Assembly (NCBI RefSeq): GCF_014925385.1
Contig: NZ_JACSDK010000016.1
Coordinates: forward strand, 186,001 to 250,000
Length of the DNA: 64,000 nt
Direction of reading: 5' to 3'
DNA from: Pelagibius marinus
Lineage (GTDB): Bacteria > Pseudomonadota > Alphaproteobacteria > Kiloniellales > Kiloniellaceae
In this document: one piece after another, positions 1 through 8,255 of the stretch
Layout of the letters: every line of letters starts with the position of its first letter
How positions within the stretch are numbered: the first letter of the stretch is position 1
Translations under genes and position numbers: made by a program
Notes under the pieces: generated by a model
Database searches by the model: none
Seen by the model: only the letters and a program-made list of their open reading frames with translations
Told to the model about the DNA's origin: nothing

Positions 1-96
1 TCTTGATTTCGCCTCTTGGTTTCCTCTTATAACAGGCCGGCGGGCGCTACGGAAAGCGGGCAAATCGCCGCTGACGGCCCTGGTCAAGGACTTGGC

Positions 97-120
97 TTGA
101 CCTTACAGTTACTAGAAGGT
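97..120 (+). promoter_or_regulatory. MerR/CueR-type operator and promoter
   Basis: An inverted repeat ACCTT-N11-AAGGT spans 100-120 and directly abuts a TTGACC -35 element at 97-102. MerR-family promoters carry such a palindrome inside an over-long (19-20 bp) spacer, and a -10 near 122-127 would fit that geometry, although it matches consensus poorly. The site lies 40 bp before the MerR gene that starts at 160, so autoregulation is the simplest reading. The metal specificity is inferred from the regulator, not from the operator. Confidence 0.7.
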
Positions 121-159
121 TGAATCTCCACCAAATCGCCTCAGCCAGGGAGCAGATTC

Positions 160-555
160 ATGAACATCGGCACCGCCGCAGCACATTCCGGGGTCCCGGC
201 CAAGACCATCCGCTACTACGAGTCCGTGGGCCTGATCCAGCCCGCCGACCGTACGGCTTCGGGCTATCGGGTCTACGGCGAGCAGGACGTGGAGACCCTG
301 CGCTTCGTGCAGCGGGCGCGCAGCCTCGGGTTCTCGGTGGAGGATGTGGGCAGCCTGCTGGCCCTGTGGCGCGACCGCAGCCGCACCAGCGCCGAAGTGA
401 AGGCCCTGGCCCGGCACCGGGTCGAGGACATCGACCGCAAGATCACCGAGCTGACCGAGATGCGCGAGACCTTGCTGCACCTGATGGAACGCTGCAAAGG
501 CGACGAACGTCCGGAGTGCCCGATCCTCCAGGGTCTCGCCGGCAAGACGGCCTGA
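160..555 (+). CDS. cueR: Cu(I)-responsive MerR-family regulator (CueR/HmrR-like)
   Basis: This 131-residue protein has the MerR layout: an N-terminal winged helix-turn-helix (about residues 1-70, with KTIRYYE), a dimerisation helix (about 75-110) and a short metal-binding loop. Cys112 and Cys120, followed by PIL, sit at the positions and spacing of the Cu(I) ligands of CueR, which points to a monovalent coinage metal rather than Zn or Hg. A canonical operator lies just upstream. The usual target, a copper ATPase or chaperone, is not visible in the window; the bufferin operon 2.7 kb away is another copper-linked locus but no CueR site was seen there. Silver or gold sensing cannot be excluded. 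Confidence 0.9.
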   Translation: MNIGTAAAHSGVPAKTIRYYESVGLIQPADRTASGYRVYGEQDVETLRFVQRARSLGFSVEDVGSLLALWRDRSRTSAEVKALARHRVEDIDRKITELTEMRETLLHLMERCKGDERPECPILQGLAGKTA

Positions 556-671
556 GCGGCCGGCCACCCGGCACCGCCTCGAGCAGCAGGGTGCGGTCTC
601 CACCGCAAGGCTCTAATGGCCAGGTTTCCGCCTCAGCTTCGTTAACCAACGCGTGCTAGGCTCCGCCCGCC

Positions 672-1844
672 ATGAAGAAGGGCGATTCGCATAAGAAGCG
701 GCGGCGGCGCAAGCCGAGCGGCGAGACGCTGTGGAACACGGCCGCCGTGGCCGGGCTGCTGCTCATCGGCCTGCTGCTGGGCGGGATCCTAGGTATCTTC
801 CTCGATCGCCAGGGCCTTCTGGGCATGCCGCCGGCGCCGCAGAGCGCCCTGCGTGAAGTCCCGGCACCCCCGGCGCCCAAGCCGCCGCATCCCGACCCCC
901 GCGTCGTGACCGCCGCGCCCGAAATCGACCGTGAGGCCCTGGAAGCCCAGTACCACGAGGTGCTGCGCGCCGAGCGGGAGGGCAGGACGCCGGAAGCGGT
1001 GGGCAATACTCCCAGCGGCTGGCAGGGCGATGCCGCGCAGCGGCAGGCGGCCTTGCCGCCGATCCCCGTGCCCGACCGCGGCCTGGCCGGCCCCCCCCTG
1101 TGGCAGCAGCATGCCGTGGCCGTGGCGCCGGCGCAGGGCCGGCCGATGATCGCCATCGTCCTTGACGACGTGGGGGTCAACCGGCGCGGCGCTCAGAAAG
1201 CTGTCGCCCTGCCGGGGCCGCTGACCCTCTCTTTCATGACCTACGCCCGCGACCTGCCGCAGATGACGGCCAAGGCGCGGGAGGCCGGTCATGAACTGAT
1301 GCTGCACGTTCCCATGGAGCCGCGCAGCACCGAGATGGACCCGGGGCCCAACGTGCTGCGCGAGGATATCCCGCGCGCCGAGCTGCTGCAGCGTCTCACC
1401 TGGGGCCTGGCGCGCTTCGACGGCTACGTCGGCATCAACAACCACATGGGCAGCCGTTTCACCGCCTCGCCAGAGGGCATGGCCCTGGTCATGGGCGAGT
1501 TGAAGGCGCGCGGCCTGCTGTTCCTCGACTCCGTGACCGCCGCCAATTCAATCGCCGGGCAAGTGGCGGCAAAGGCCGAGGTGCCCTATGCGGTGCGCGA
1601 CGTCTTCCTGGACAACGAGCCCGACGACCTCGCGGCGATCCACCGCCAGCTTGCGATCCTGGAACAGCAGGCGCGGGAGCGAGGCTATGCTGTCGGCATC
1701 GGCCATCCCCACGACGGCACTGTGGCGGCGCTTCAGGAGTGGATTCCGCAGATGCAGGAGCGCGGCTTCGCCCTGGTGCCGATCTCGGCCATCGTGCGCC
1801 ACCGCCAACGGCTGGCGGCGCGGCAGACCGCCGGCGCCGGCTAG
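672..1844 (+). CDS. Divergent polysaccharide deacetylase family protein (YibQ-like)
   Basis: This 390-residue protein has a basic N-terminus, one membrane anchor (about residues 22-43), a proline-rich linker (about 52-135) and a C-terminal periplasmic deacetylase-like domain from about residue 157. The domain shows AIVLDD (Asp165, Asp166), LMLHVPMEP (His212) and NNHMGSRF (about 256-263), the signature of the divergent polysaccharide deacetylase family (PF04748). The family is thought to act on envelope polysaccharide, but its substrate is not established. The gene overlaps the convergent neighbour by four bases at its stop codon. The ATG at 672 gives the anchor a proper positively charged lead. 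Confidence 0.85.
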   Translation: MKKGDSHKKRRRRKPSGETLWNTAAVAGLLLIGLLLGGILGIFLDRQGLLGMPPAPQSALREVPAPPAPKPPHPDPRVVTAAPEIDREALEAQYHEVLRAEREGRTPEAVGNTPSGWQGDAAQRQAALPPIPVPDRGLAGPPLWQQHAVAVAPAQGRPMIAIVLDDVGVNRRGAQKAVALPGPLTLSFMTYARDLPQMTAKAREAGHELMLHVPMEPRSTEMDPGPNVLREDIPRAELLQRLTWGLARFDGYVGINNHMGSRFTASPEGMALVMGELKARGLLFLDSVTAANSIAGQVAAKAEVPYAVRDVFLDNEPDDLAAIHRQLAILEQQARERGYAVGIGHPHDGTVAALQEWIPQMQERGFALVPISAIVRHRQRLAARQTAGAG

Positions 1845-2293
1845 AGCCCTTCCAGTTCTTCCTGAAACGTCTCGGGCGCCGGGTCTTCGTGTCCGAGCCA
1901 CGCCAGCGCCTCCGGCAGATCGCGAAAGCACCTGACGTAGATGATCGCATCTTCCAATTCCATAATGGCCCGGAACAATTTCATGATTCCTTCGTTCGGC
2001 GTAGGGGGCGCGAGCAAGGCGACACGAAACAGGGGGGCTCCGTCCGTGTCGGGAAGGGAACCGCCGAAGGAGTTTGCGACAACCTCGTCTTTCACGGCGA
2101 GTACCGTGGAGAAATTGGCGTCCGAAAGATCCAGGCCATATTGCAGGAAGATGAGGCGATCCATCCCGGGATTGAAATCCGGCTCTCTGGCGTTTCGTTG
2201 GATCGTCTCAATAACGTCCGACATGGTCACCCTACCGCTCAGGGCCGCGACGAAGAGCTGGGCGTCCTTCAAAATCCGCGTGCTGATAGCCAT
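1841..2293 (-). CDS. Conserved small protein, possibly STAS/SpoIIAA-like
   Basis: The gene encodes 150 residues with no signal peptide or membrane segment. The N-terminal pattern (ISTRILKDAQLFVAALSGRVTMSDVIETIQ) is cut by short alternating hydrophobic strands, and the C-terminus ends with a helix containing EALAWLG. This resembles small alphaproteobacterial SpoIIAA/STAS-like proteins of unknown role, but the match is by eye and weak. The gene converges on the deacetylase gene and overlaps it by four bases, so the two are not co-transcribed. I cannot assign a function. Confidence 0.55.
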   Translation of the reverse strand: MAISTRILKDAQLFVAALSGRVTMSDVIETIQRNAREPDFNPGMDRLIFLQYGLDLSDANFSTVLAVKDEVVANSFGGSLPDTDGAPLFRVALLAPPTPNEGIMKLFRAIMELEDAIIYVRCFRDLPEALAWLGHEDPAPETFQEELEGL

Positions 2294-2486
2294 AGGTAGC
2301 TTGCGCCTCGCCGTGCCTTCTTTCGCAGGCAGAACAGCTGCCCGGTGGTTTTCGTCGGATCTGCCCGGCGTTCAGGATGGGGCAGTTCCGAGAAAGCTGG
2401 CAAACAAATGGCGAGACCCGCACTGCCGTCAGCGGCCCGCCCAGAGAGCTGGACAAACCTGGCACTGCGGCTCAGCAAAAGCAGAA

Positions 2487-2516
2487 CGCCCCACACCGGG
2501 TAACCGATGTGGGGCG
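2487..2516 (-). terminator. Hairpin terminator downstream of the GFA-like gene
   Basis: CGCCCCACA and TGTGGGGCG form a perfect 9-bp stem, extended by an inner CCGG/CCG match, 31 bases past the stop of the gene ending at 2548. On the minus strand the stem is followed by TTCTGCTTTT, so it reads as an intrinsic terminator for that gene. It also isolates the downstream minus-strand gene that starts at 2293. Confidence 0.7.
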
Positions 2517-2547
2517 CTTTGGACGTCTCAAGAAATCGAGACGTGTC

Positions 2548-2985
2548 TCAGGAGGGTTCCGGCCAGGTGAACTCGGGACGCAGGCCCTCGTAGACAGGGC
2601 GGCCGTCGCTCGGCTTCGGCTCACCGGTCGCCGGATCATAGAAGGCGTGGTAGGTGGCCGGCAGGCTCGCCGCGTCGTAGCCCATGAGGTTCGGCACGAT
2701 CACGCGGATGCGGTTCTGCTTGTCATCCAGCATGATCGGGCTACCGCAGGTGGCGCAGGTGCACAGCTCCAGCGGGCCGTCGGGGTTATTTGCGTTGAAC
2801 GGCTGCCGGTTCAGCCCGTCGGGATTGTCGACGGCGACGTCACCGTGCCTGAAGAACACCACATGGGTCGTGTCTTGACCGGTAACACTCTTGCAGACAG
2901 AGCAATGGCAGGTGTGGTTGTCGATCGGTTCAGCGTCCGAGTGGGTGTGCACATGGTCGCACCCTCCGGAATACTTGTGGGACAT
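2548..2985 (-). CDS. GFA/CENP-V domain zinc protein
   Basis: The 145-residue protein shows two cysteine clusters typical of the GFA fold (glutathione-dependent formaldehyde-activating enzyme family): CHCSVC with Cys26, 28 and 31, and CTCATCG with Cys75, 77 and 80. These normally bind structural and catalytic zinc. The usual N-terminal CxCG motif is only half present (Cys9) and is replaced by a histidine-rich stretch (HVHTHSD), so the catalytic site may differ. Most family members have unverified activity; simple formaldehyde-glutathione chemistry should not be assumed. It is monocistronic with its own terminator. The 262 bases between this gene and 3248 hold nothing recognisable. Confidence 0.8.
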   Translation of the reverse strand: MSHKYSGGCDHVHTHSDAEPIDNHTCHCSVCKSVTGQDTTHVVFFRHGDVAVDNPDGLNRQPFNANNPDGPLELCTCATCGSPIMLDDKQNRIRVIVPNLMGYDAASLPATYHAFYDPATGEPKPSDGRPVYEGLRPEFTWPEPS

Positions 2986-3247
2986 GATCTCCTCCCTATT
3001 TCAGTCGTTGGACCATTTTTTGGCCGCGGGAGTTCGCTCGGAATCCCCCACGCATAGGATGCTCTTGCCCGCATACATCACGTCAAACGCGCCGATGTCG
3101 GCGAACAGACTGCTGGACTTCCGTTTTTCGGCGCCCGTCGGCTTCCCGGGGGGTTGCTGTATCCACGGAAAACCCGGCAGGGATCACTGCTCGATCCCGG
3201 CAACGGGTAAAGAGAACCATGCTCCCGGCCCGCTAGCCAATTAGCCT

Positions 3248-4054
3248 TTAGTTCGAAGCCGTGCGGGGTTGCGCATCGGTGGTAGAGGGGAGAATGACGT
3301 CAGAAAAAGTGGCGCGCTGCAGGTGGCGCGCCAGCAGGGGTGGCAGTTCCAGCCCCGGCTCGCGCGCCAGGGCCGCCGCCAGGGCTTCGCCGAGTGGCTG
3401 CGCCGCGAAGAGCGCTTCCAGGAGGGCGCACTCACCGTCGCCCAGCTCAAGCAGGCGGATTGCGGTCTGGTTGCGGTCAACCAGCACGCGGCAGAGGCTG
3501 TTCTGCGCCAGGTCGATGTCGGCGAAGTCGCCGTCGCCGTGATGGGCGCGCCAGATCCGGTCGACCGGGAACCGGGAAGTGACGATGCGGCAGGCCGGGT
3601 GCGGCGTGAAGCGCAGGCCGTCATAGTGCGACGGGGCGATTGCGGCGACGCACGCTGGGTCGAGCGCCGCCGCGTCGGGGGCATGGAACGCCCGATGCAC
3701 GGCCCAGTCGAGCCGGGCCGCATCGGGCAGATAGGGCAGGGCGCGCGCCGGCTCGAAGCCGGCCAGGAAAGCGGGAAAGCCGGCCCCGTATTCGGCGAGG
3801 CAGGACGTGGCCGGCGGCTCGGCATAGACGAAGGCCTGCGCCACCGCGGCGAAGAAGCGCTCACCGACCAGCTGGCAGACCACCGGAAAGGCGTCCGCCA
3901 AGGCATCGCTCAAGGCGCCCAGGGTGTTGCTGCGGTAGACATCGAGACGCTGGGCCGCGGGGATGCCGTCGCAGCGGATTGTGGCGGGGACCGCGGCGCC
4001 CTGCGTCAGGATGGCCACGGCCATTTGCGACTGCAGTTCAGCCAGCGTCGGCAC
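3248..4054 (-). CDS. bufC: Bufferin biosynthesis partner protein BufC/HvfC (DUF2063)
   Basis: The protein matches the HvfC/BufC family: an N-terminal helical DUF2063 domain (about residues 1-95, with RLDVYRSNT and AFPVVCQLVG) followed by a variable C-terminal domain. In MNIO systems it acts as a partner of BufB, presenting the precursor peptide. I chose the GTG start at 4054 because GAGGGAGG lies 6 bases upstream and the reading begins VPTLAELQ. An ATG at 4105 in the same frame would add 17 residues and has no such site. The gene overlaps the end of bufB by 17 bases, so the two are translationally linked. Confidence 0.88.
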   Translation of the reverse strand: MPTLAELQSQMAVAILTQGAAVPATIRCDGIPAAQRLDVYRSNTLGALSDALADAFPVVCQLVGERFFAAVAQAFVYAEPPATSCLAEYGAGFPAFLAGFEPARALPYLPDAARLDWAVHRAFHAPDAAALDPACVAAIAPSHYDGLRFTPHPACRIVTSRFPVDRIWRAHHGDGDFADIDLAQNSLCRVLVDRNQTAIRLLELGDGECALLEALFAAQPLGEALAAALAREPGLELPPLLARHLQRATFSDVILPSTTDAQPRTASN

Positions 4055-4931
4055 GGGCGGCCTCCCTCTGTGTGCCAAGGATGTGCTGCGCCTTCTCCGC
4101 TTCACCGAGCAGGCCCTGCAGCGGCGGTACCGCGCTGTCCCATTCGATAAGGGTCGGGCGCGGACCGAGACGCGCCATCGTCTCTACGTAGAGCGCCCAG
4201 ACATCGTCGCAGACGGCGGAGCCGTGATCGTCGATGCGGAGCTCCCGGCCGCCGACCAGGCGGACCGAGTGGCCGGCAAGGTGGATCTCGCCGACCGCCT
4301 CGGCCGGCAGCGCGTTCAGATAGCGCAGCGGATCGAAGCCGTGATTGCAGGCGCTGACGTAGACGTTGTTGACGTCCAGCAGCAGGCCGCAGCCCGTACG
4401 TTCAACGACGGCGGCGAGGAACTCCCACTCAGGAATGGTCGAATGATCGAAGGCGAGGTAGCTGGACGGATTTTCGACAAGGATCTGCCGGCCGAGGAAG
4501 TCCTGCGTCTCTTCCACGTGGGTGCAGAACAGGGCCAGAGCCTCTGGCGTATAGGGCAGAGGCAGCAGGTCGGCGAGAAAGGCGCCGGGGGCGCTGCTCC
4601 AGGACAGGTGCTCCGACATCATGGCCGGCTCGATGCGACATTGCAGAGCCTTGAGGCGCTGCAGATGGTCGCGGTTCAGCGGGCCCGCGCTGCCCAGCGA
4701 CAGGCCGACCCCGTGCAGGCTGACCGGATAGTCAGCGCGCAGGCTTTCCAGGACTGCGAGCGGACGCCCGCCGCCGAAATAGTTCTCGCTGTGCACTTCC
4801 AGCCAGCCGACCGGCGGCGGTGTGTCACACCAGTCGCGGTAGTGCTGGTGCTTGAGGGCGATCCCCACACCCGGCACGGCTTGCGGCGGCTGCCGGTCGC
4901 GGCGCAGGGCGCTGCTTGTCGGGGGCGACAT
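4038..4931 (-). CDS. bufB: MNIO-family bufferin-modifying enzyme BufB/HvfB (DUF692)
   Basis: This 297-residue TIM-barrel protein belongs to the multinuclear non-heme iron oxidative (MNIO, DUF692) family. Diagnostic stretches are GVGIALKHQHY, EVHSENYF, SLHGVGLSLG, EHLSW, ENPSSYL, LLLDVNNVYVS and EIHLAGHS, which hold the His, Glu and Asp iron ligands. Known BufB enzymes convert precursor cysteines to thiooxazole or related groups, giving a copper-binding exported peptide. Two precursor genes lie immediately upstream and bufC overlaps its 3' end, which fixes the role. The gene is preceded by a strong hairpin (5001-5017) that may lower its expression relative to the precursors. No DoxX-like bufD is present nearby. 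Confidence 0.92.
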   Translation of the reverse strand: MSPPTSSALRRDRQPPQAVPGVGIALKHQHYRDWCDTPPPVGWLEVHSENYFGGGRPLAVLESLRADYPVSLHGVGLSLGSAGPLNRDHLQRLKALQCRIEPAMMSEHLSWSSAPGAFLADLLPLPYTPEALALFCTHVEETQDFLGRQILVENPSSYLAFDHSTIPEWEFLAAVVERTGCGLLLDVNNVYVSACNHGFDPLRYLNALPAEAVGEIHLAGHSVRLVGGRELRIDDHGSAVCDDVWALYVETMARLGPRPTLIEWDSAVPPLQGLLGEAEKAQHILGTQREAARADAG

Positions 4932-5000
4932 GACTGTTCTTCGTTTGGGGCCTGCCGAGCGGCGCTCTCAGAGATGCTTGCTCAAGTAAATCATTCCGAG

Positions 5001-5017
5001 AGCGCCGGCCCGGCGCT
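5001..5017 (-). promoter_or_regulatory. Intercistronic hairpin between precursor and enzyme genes
   Basis: AGCGCCGG-C-CCGGCGCT is a perfect inverted repeat starting five bases after the bufA2 stop. It has no U tract, so it looks more like an attenuator or an mRNA-stabilising processing end than a full terminator. Such elements are common between abundant RiPP precursors and low-level modifying enzymes. Confidence 0.55.
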
Positions 5018-5022
5018 GCCGG

Positions 5023-5280
5023 TCAGCCGAGCGAGCCGCCGGCGATCTTGTCGCAGGTGCCCGCCGGCAGAACGACGAAGGAGGCCGGATCGCCGTCGAC
5101 GGTCGAGTGGCCCGCGCAGTCATGGCTGCCGGCCTTGCAGTCATTGGCACCGGCCTTGGCGACGCCGAAGCACTTCTCGACCGCGCTCTGCTGGGCGGCC
5201 GGCTTTCCCTCGTTGGAGGCGCAGGCGCTGAGCGTAAAGCTCAGGGCGACAGCGCTCATGAGAACATGGGTGGTTTTCAT
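5023..5280 (-). CDS. bufA2: Bufferin precursor (DUF2282), predicted lipoprotein variant
   Basis: The gene encodes an 85-residue precursor with an N-terminal signal and a mature bufferin core containing Cys37, Cys48, Cys55 and Cys76, spaced 11, 7 and 21 as in the upstream copy. Unlike that copy, its signal ends in LSAC (17-20), a good type II lipobox with Cys20 as the acylation site and Ala at +2. This predicts an outer-membrane-anchored bufferin. The core ([11 protein letters not shown] and [10 protein letters not shown]) is nearly identical to the first copy, so the two arose by tandem duplication. It is the second gene of the operon, 36 bases after the first. Confidence 0.88.
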   Translation of the reverse strand: MKTTHVLMSAVALSFTLSACASNEGKPAAQQSAVEKCFGVAKAGANDCKAGSHDCAGHSTVDGDPASFVVLPAGTCDKIAGGSLG

Positions 5281-5316
5281 CTTGCTTCCTTTGCTTTCGA
5301 GAGGCCCGTTCGGGGC

Positions 5317-5568
5317 TTAGCTGCTTTGCGGCGTGGTGTGGCCGCCGACCAGCTTCTCGCAGGTGCCCGCCGGCACCAGGATGAAGGAGGCGGGGTCGCG
5401 GTCCTTGGTGGCATGGCCGGCGCAGTCGTGACTTCCGGCCTTGCAGTCGTTGGCGCCGGCCTTGGCGACGCCGAAGCATTTTTCCTGCTCGGCGGCCTGT
5501 GCAGGCGCGGCAGCGAAGGTGGCGGTTGCAGCGAGAAGAACGGCTGCGGCAATGAGGTTCGGGTTCAT
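5317..5568 (-). CDS. bufA1: Bufferin precursor (DUF2282), soluble periplasmic form
   Basis: This 83-residue precursor begins with a classic Sec signal peptide that probably ends near AAPAQA|AEQ (about residue 26). The core carries Cys31, Cys42, Cys49 and Cys70 in the DUF2282 bufferin spacing, with EKCFGV, ANDCKAG and VPAGTCEKL. Family members are modified by BufB/BufC, exported and bind copper. It is the first gene of a four-gene minus-strand operon (bufA1-bufA2-bufB-bufC). The leader contains a small hairpin at 5610-5629. No sigma-factor gene, which controls some known buf loci, is next to it. Confidence 0.9.
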   Translation of the reverse strand: MNPNLIAAAVLLAATATFAAAPAQAAEQEKCFGVAKAGANDCKAGSHDCAGHATKDRDPASFILVPAGTCEKLVGGHTTPQSS

Positions 5569-5609
5569 GGAATTTCCCTCCGTCCCATGTAGGTGAGGGA
5601 GGGAGTGTC

Positions 5610-5629
5610 ACCCGCTCATTTTAGCGGGT
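5610..5629 (-). promoter_or_regulatory. Hairpin in the leader of the bufferin operon
   Basis: ACCCGCT and AGCGGGT pair as a 7-bp stem around the loop CATTTT, about 42 bases before the bufA1 start. It could be a leader structure of the bufferin mRNA. I could not identify a convincing promoter in 5630-5780, and no sigma-factor-type -35/-10 pair stood out. Confidence 0.35.
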
Positions 5630-5780
5630 CGATAGAGAAGTCTCTTCGCTCACGCAGAGTTCAAAAGCCGTGAGCCGGTTTCAAGCAAACGTGATCCCGC
5701 GCGACCAGTCGTGATTTCTCTGACGACCAATTTTGCGTTAGCCTTGCTTTGTTGCCGCACTGTCGCCGGCAACGGACAAT

Positions 5781-6084
5781 TCATTGCGCCTCTTCACCGT
5801 CGCAGCGAGTCTTGACGCTGCGCGTGGTCAGCCGGTTCAGGGCGATCTCGATGGCCAGGGTCAAAACGAAAAAGGCGGCGATCCACAACAGCAACATCGG
5901 AGAGTTCTCCGCCAGGTGATCGCCGCCCGGCAGAATCGCGCCGATGAGGAAAGACAGCCAGACGGTGCTGCCCGCGATCGCCCCCGGCGTGGCCCAGAAG
6001 GGCGAAGATGCCGGCGCCGACCATGGCCCCGATGCCCATGGCAACGGCCGACCAGAAGGATTCTTCGTTGCCGGAGCGATGCAT
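5781..6084 (-). pseudogene. Remnant of an APC-family amino-acid permease
   Basis: From the ATG at 6084 the frame reads the start of an APC-superfamily permease (SFWSAVAMGIGAMVGAGIFA then LLGHAG). It continues in another frame as GAIAGSTVWLSFLIGA. Removing one base from the CCCCC run at 5981-5985 joins the two exactly, so this is a one-base frameshift in a homopolymer. About 45 residues in, the protein jumps to a single C-terminal-like membrane helix (SPMLLLWIAAFFVLTLAIEI) and stops at 5781. Full-length members have about 450 residues, so most of the gene has also been deleted. No function is expected. Confidence 0.7.
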
Positions 6085-6224
6085 GGCCCGTTCTTTTCCG
6101 CCCTGAATCAGCGGCGACGCCGCCAGCCTACGCCAGGGAATACAAGACGCGGCAGGGAGACAAGATCAATCGGGGATGCCTGCGGCCGCTTGTCACCCGA
6201 CGGCAAGCGCCCGGCGGCACCGTC

Positions 6225-7433
6225 TCACCAATCCCACAAGGTGCCGTCGGTCAGGCGGTTGACCGGCAGGTAGGCCGGCTCGTAGGGATAGTCGGCGGCC
6301 TTGGCCTCGTCGATCTCGACGCCATGGCCCGGTTTGTCGCCGGTGACGAGGTAGCCGTCCTCGAAACGATAATCGCAGCTGAAGACCTCGCCCGTCACCG
6401 GCTCGTGCAGCATCAACTCCTGAATCCCGAAATTGGGCACCCAGGTGTCGAAGTGAACCTGCGCGCCCAGGGTGACCGGCGAGAGGTCGGTGGCCCCGTG
6501 CATGCCTGTGCGCACCTGGTGCAGGCCGGCGAGGGCGGCGATGGTGCGCATGTGGGTCACGCCGCCGGCGTGCAGGATGGTGGCGCGGATGTAGTCGATG
6601 AGCTGCTCCTCGATGAGCTGCTTGCAGTCCCAGACCGTGTTGAAGATCTCGCCGACGGCCAGCGGCGTGGTGGTGCGCTGGCGGATCAGGCGGAAGCCGG
6701 CCTGGTTCTCCGCCGGGGTCGGGTCCTCCATCCAGAACAGGCGGTAGGGCTCCAGGTCCTGGCCCAGGCGCGCCGCCTCGTTGGGGGAGAGGCGGTGGTG
6801 CACGTCGTGCAGCAGCAGCGGGCCGTTGCCGAACTCCGCGCGCACCTTCGCGAAGACCTGGGGCACGAAGCGCAGGTAGTCGGGCGTCGACCACTGTTCT
6901 TCCGGCGGCAGGCCTTTTTTGGCCGGCTCGTAGGGGCCGTCGCCGTTGGCCACGCCATAGACCTTCTCGATGTCGGGCAGGCCGCACTGCACGCGGATGG
7001 CGCGGAAACCCTCCGCCTTGAACTGGGCGACCGCCGCCAGGGCTTCGTCCAGGGTGCGTCCGTTGGCATGGCCGTAGACCAGCGCACCGCCGCGGCTGCG
7101 CCCGCCGAGCAGCTGGTAGAGCGGCATGCCGGCGCACTTGGCCTTGATGTCCCACAGCGCCACGTCGACGGCGGATATCGCGGCCATGGTCACCGGGCCG
7201 CGCCGCCAGTAGGCGCCGCGGTAAAGGTACTGCCAGGTATCTTCGATGCAGCGCGCGTCGCGGCCGATGAGGCAGGGGAGGACGTGATCTTCCAGGTAGC
7301 TGACCACCGCCAGCTCGCGCCCGTTCAAGGTCGCGTCGCCCAGGCCGGTGACGCCGTCCTCGGTCTCGATCTTCAAGGTGACGAAGTTGCGCCCCGGACA
7401 ACAGACGATGACGCGCGCATCGGTAATCTTCAC
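6225..7433 (-). CDS. manD: D-mannonate dehydratase (enolase superfamily, ManD/RspA)
   Basis: The 402-residue product matches ManD of the enolase superfamily along its whole length. It dehydrates D-mannonate to 2-keto-3-deoxy-D-gluconate. Metal ligands are at the family positions Asp210, Glu236 and Glu262; the catalytic Arg147, Tyr159 and His212 are also present (AIRVQ, VYGV, HDVHHR). The family splits into efficient and poor mannonate dehydratases, so a related sugar acid could be the true substrate. It lies downstream of a GntR regulator on the same strand and opposite a TRAP transporter, consistent with uptake and breakdown of a hexuronate-derived acid. Confidence 0.9.
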   Translation of the reverse strand: MKITDARVIVCCPGRNFVTLKIETEDGVTGLGDATLNGRELAVVSYLEDHVLPCLIGRDARCIEDTWQYLYRGAYWRRGPVTMAAISAVDVALWDIKAKCAGMPLYQLLGGRSRGGALVYGHANGRTLDEALAAVAQFKAEGFRAIRVQCGLPDIEKVYGVANGDGPYEPAKKGLPPEEQWSTPDYLRFVPQVFAKVRAEFGNGPLLLHDVHHRLSPNEAARLGQDLEPYRLFWMEDPTPAENQAGFRLIRQRTTTPLAVGEIFNTVWDCKQLIEEQLIDYIRATILHAGGVTHMRTIAALAGLHQVRTGMHGATDLSPVTLGAQVHFDTWVPNFGIQELMLHEPVTGEVFSCDYRFEDGYLVTGDKPGHGVEIDEAKAADYPYEPAYLPVNRLTDGTLWDW

Positions 7434-7514
7434 GTTTCCATCCCAACGCTATGAACTGCGGTACTGTTTTTGATTGCCACCGCCCGCGCCCGGCTCCCCG
7501 CACTGATTCCGAAA

Positions 7515-8231
7515 CTAGCCTTCTTCCGAGAACAGCTCGGCGTGCTCGGCGGCCAGCTTGGGCAGGGAGACCAGAATTTCCGACATATGCTTGCGCACGG
7601 CTTTTTCGGCTCGCTCCGGGTCCTTGCGGCGGATCGCTTCGACGATGCTGCGGTGCTGGTCGATCAGTTTGTTGATGGGCGTCGCCGTCGGCAGGCTGAG
7701 GAAGCGTACCCGGTCCATCTGCGCCTTCAGGTCCTCGATAATGCGCCAGCCGTAGAGGCAGTCGGCGCTCTGGGCGATAGACTGGTGAAAGGCATCGTCG
7801 AGACGCAGAAACCACTCCTGGTCGTCCGTCTCGGCGGCGCGGCGCTGGTCCTCGATCAGCCGCTGCAGCTTCGCCATGTCGCTGTCCGTGGCCAGTTCGC
7901 AGGCTTTGCGTGCGATGGCCACCTCGACCGCTTCGCGGATGAAGCGCGCGTTCTCAACGTCGCGGGCGGAGATCTTGATCACGAAGGTGCCGCGTTGGGG
8001 CTGGATCTCCACCAGGCCGATTTCCTGCAGCTTGATGAAAGCCTCGCGCACCGGCTGTCGCGAGGTCCCCATCTGCTTGGCGACCTCCGCCTCGGAGAGG
8101 GAGTTCCCCGGCAGCAGACGCAGGCTGACGATGGCCTCGCGCAGTTGGCGGTAAACGCGCAACGCGATGGTCGAGCGCCCCTCCTGGGGGCTGGCCGAGA
8201 GCGGCGTAAAGGCTGGTGCTTGCAATGACAT
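7515..8231 (-). CDS. GntR-family (FadR/FCD) transcriptional regulator
   Basis: The protein has an N-terminal GntR winged helix (VYRQLREAIVSLRLLPG, SEAEVAKQMGTSRQPVREA) and a helical C-terminal FCD ligand domain whose conserved Asp and His residues (DDAFHQSI) usually bind a metal and an organic acid. Starting at the ATG at 8231 gives 238 residues with AAGGA seven bases upstream. An in-frame ATG at 8258 would lie inside the operator and has no ribosome site. It sits between manD and a divergent TRAP operon and probably represses both until a sugar acid is present; the ligand is not shown by the sequence. Confidence 0.9.
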   Translation of the reverse strand: MSLQAPAFTPLSASPQEGRSTIALRVYRQLREAIVSLRLLPGNSLSEAEVAKQMGTSRQPVREAFIKLQEIGLVEIQPQRGTFVIKISARDVENARFIREAVEVAIARKACELATDSDMAKLQRLIEDQRRAAETDDQEWFLRLDDAFHQSIAQSADCLYGWRIIEDLKAQMDRVRFLSLPTATPINKLIDQHRSIVEAIRRKDPERAEKAVRKHMSEILVSLPKLAAEHAELFSEEG

Positions 8232-8255
8232 CACGACTTCCTTGACAGGGATTAT

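Noticed and set aside
2..100. Open plus-strand frame running from the left edge to a TGA at 98-100
   Set aside because: It could be the end of an upstream gene, but 32 codons show no recognisable C-terminus (it does not look like a copper ATPase), so I did not annotate it.
3000..3247. Gap between the GFA gene and bufC
   Set aside because: Short frames on both strands lack ribosome sites and protein-like composition; no hairpin or promoter was convincing.
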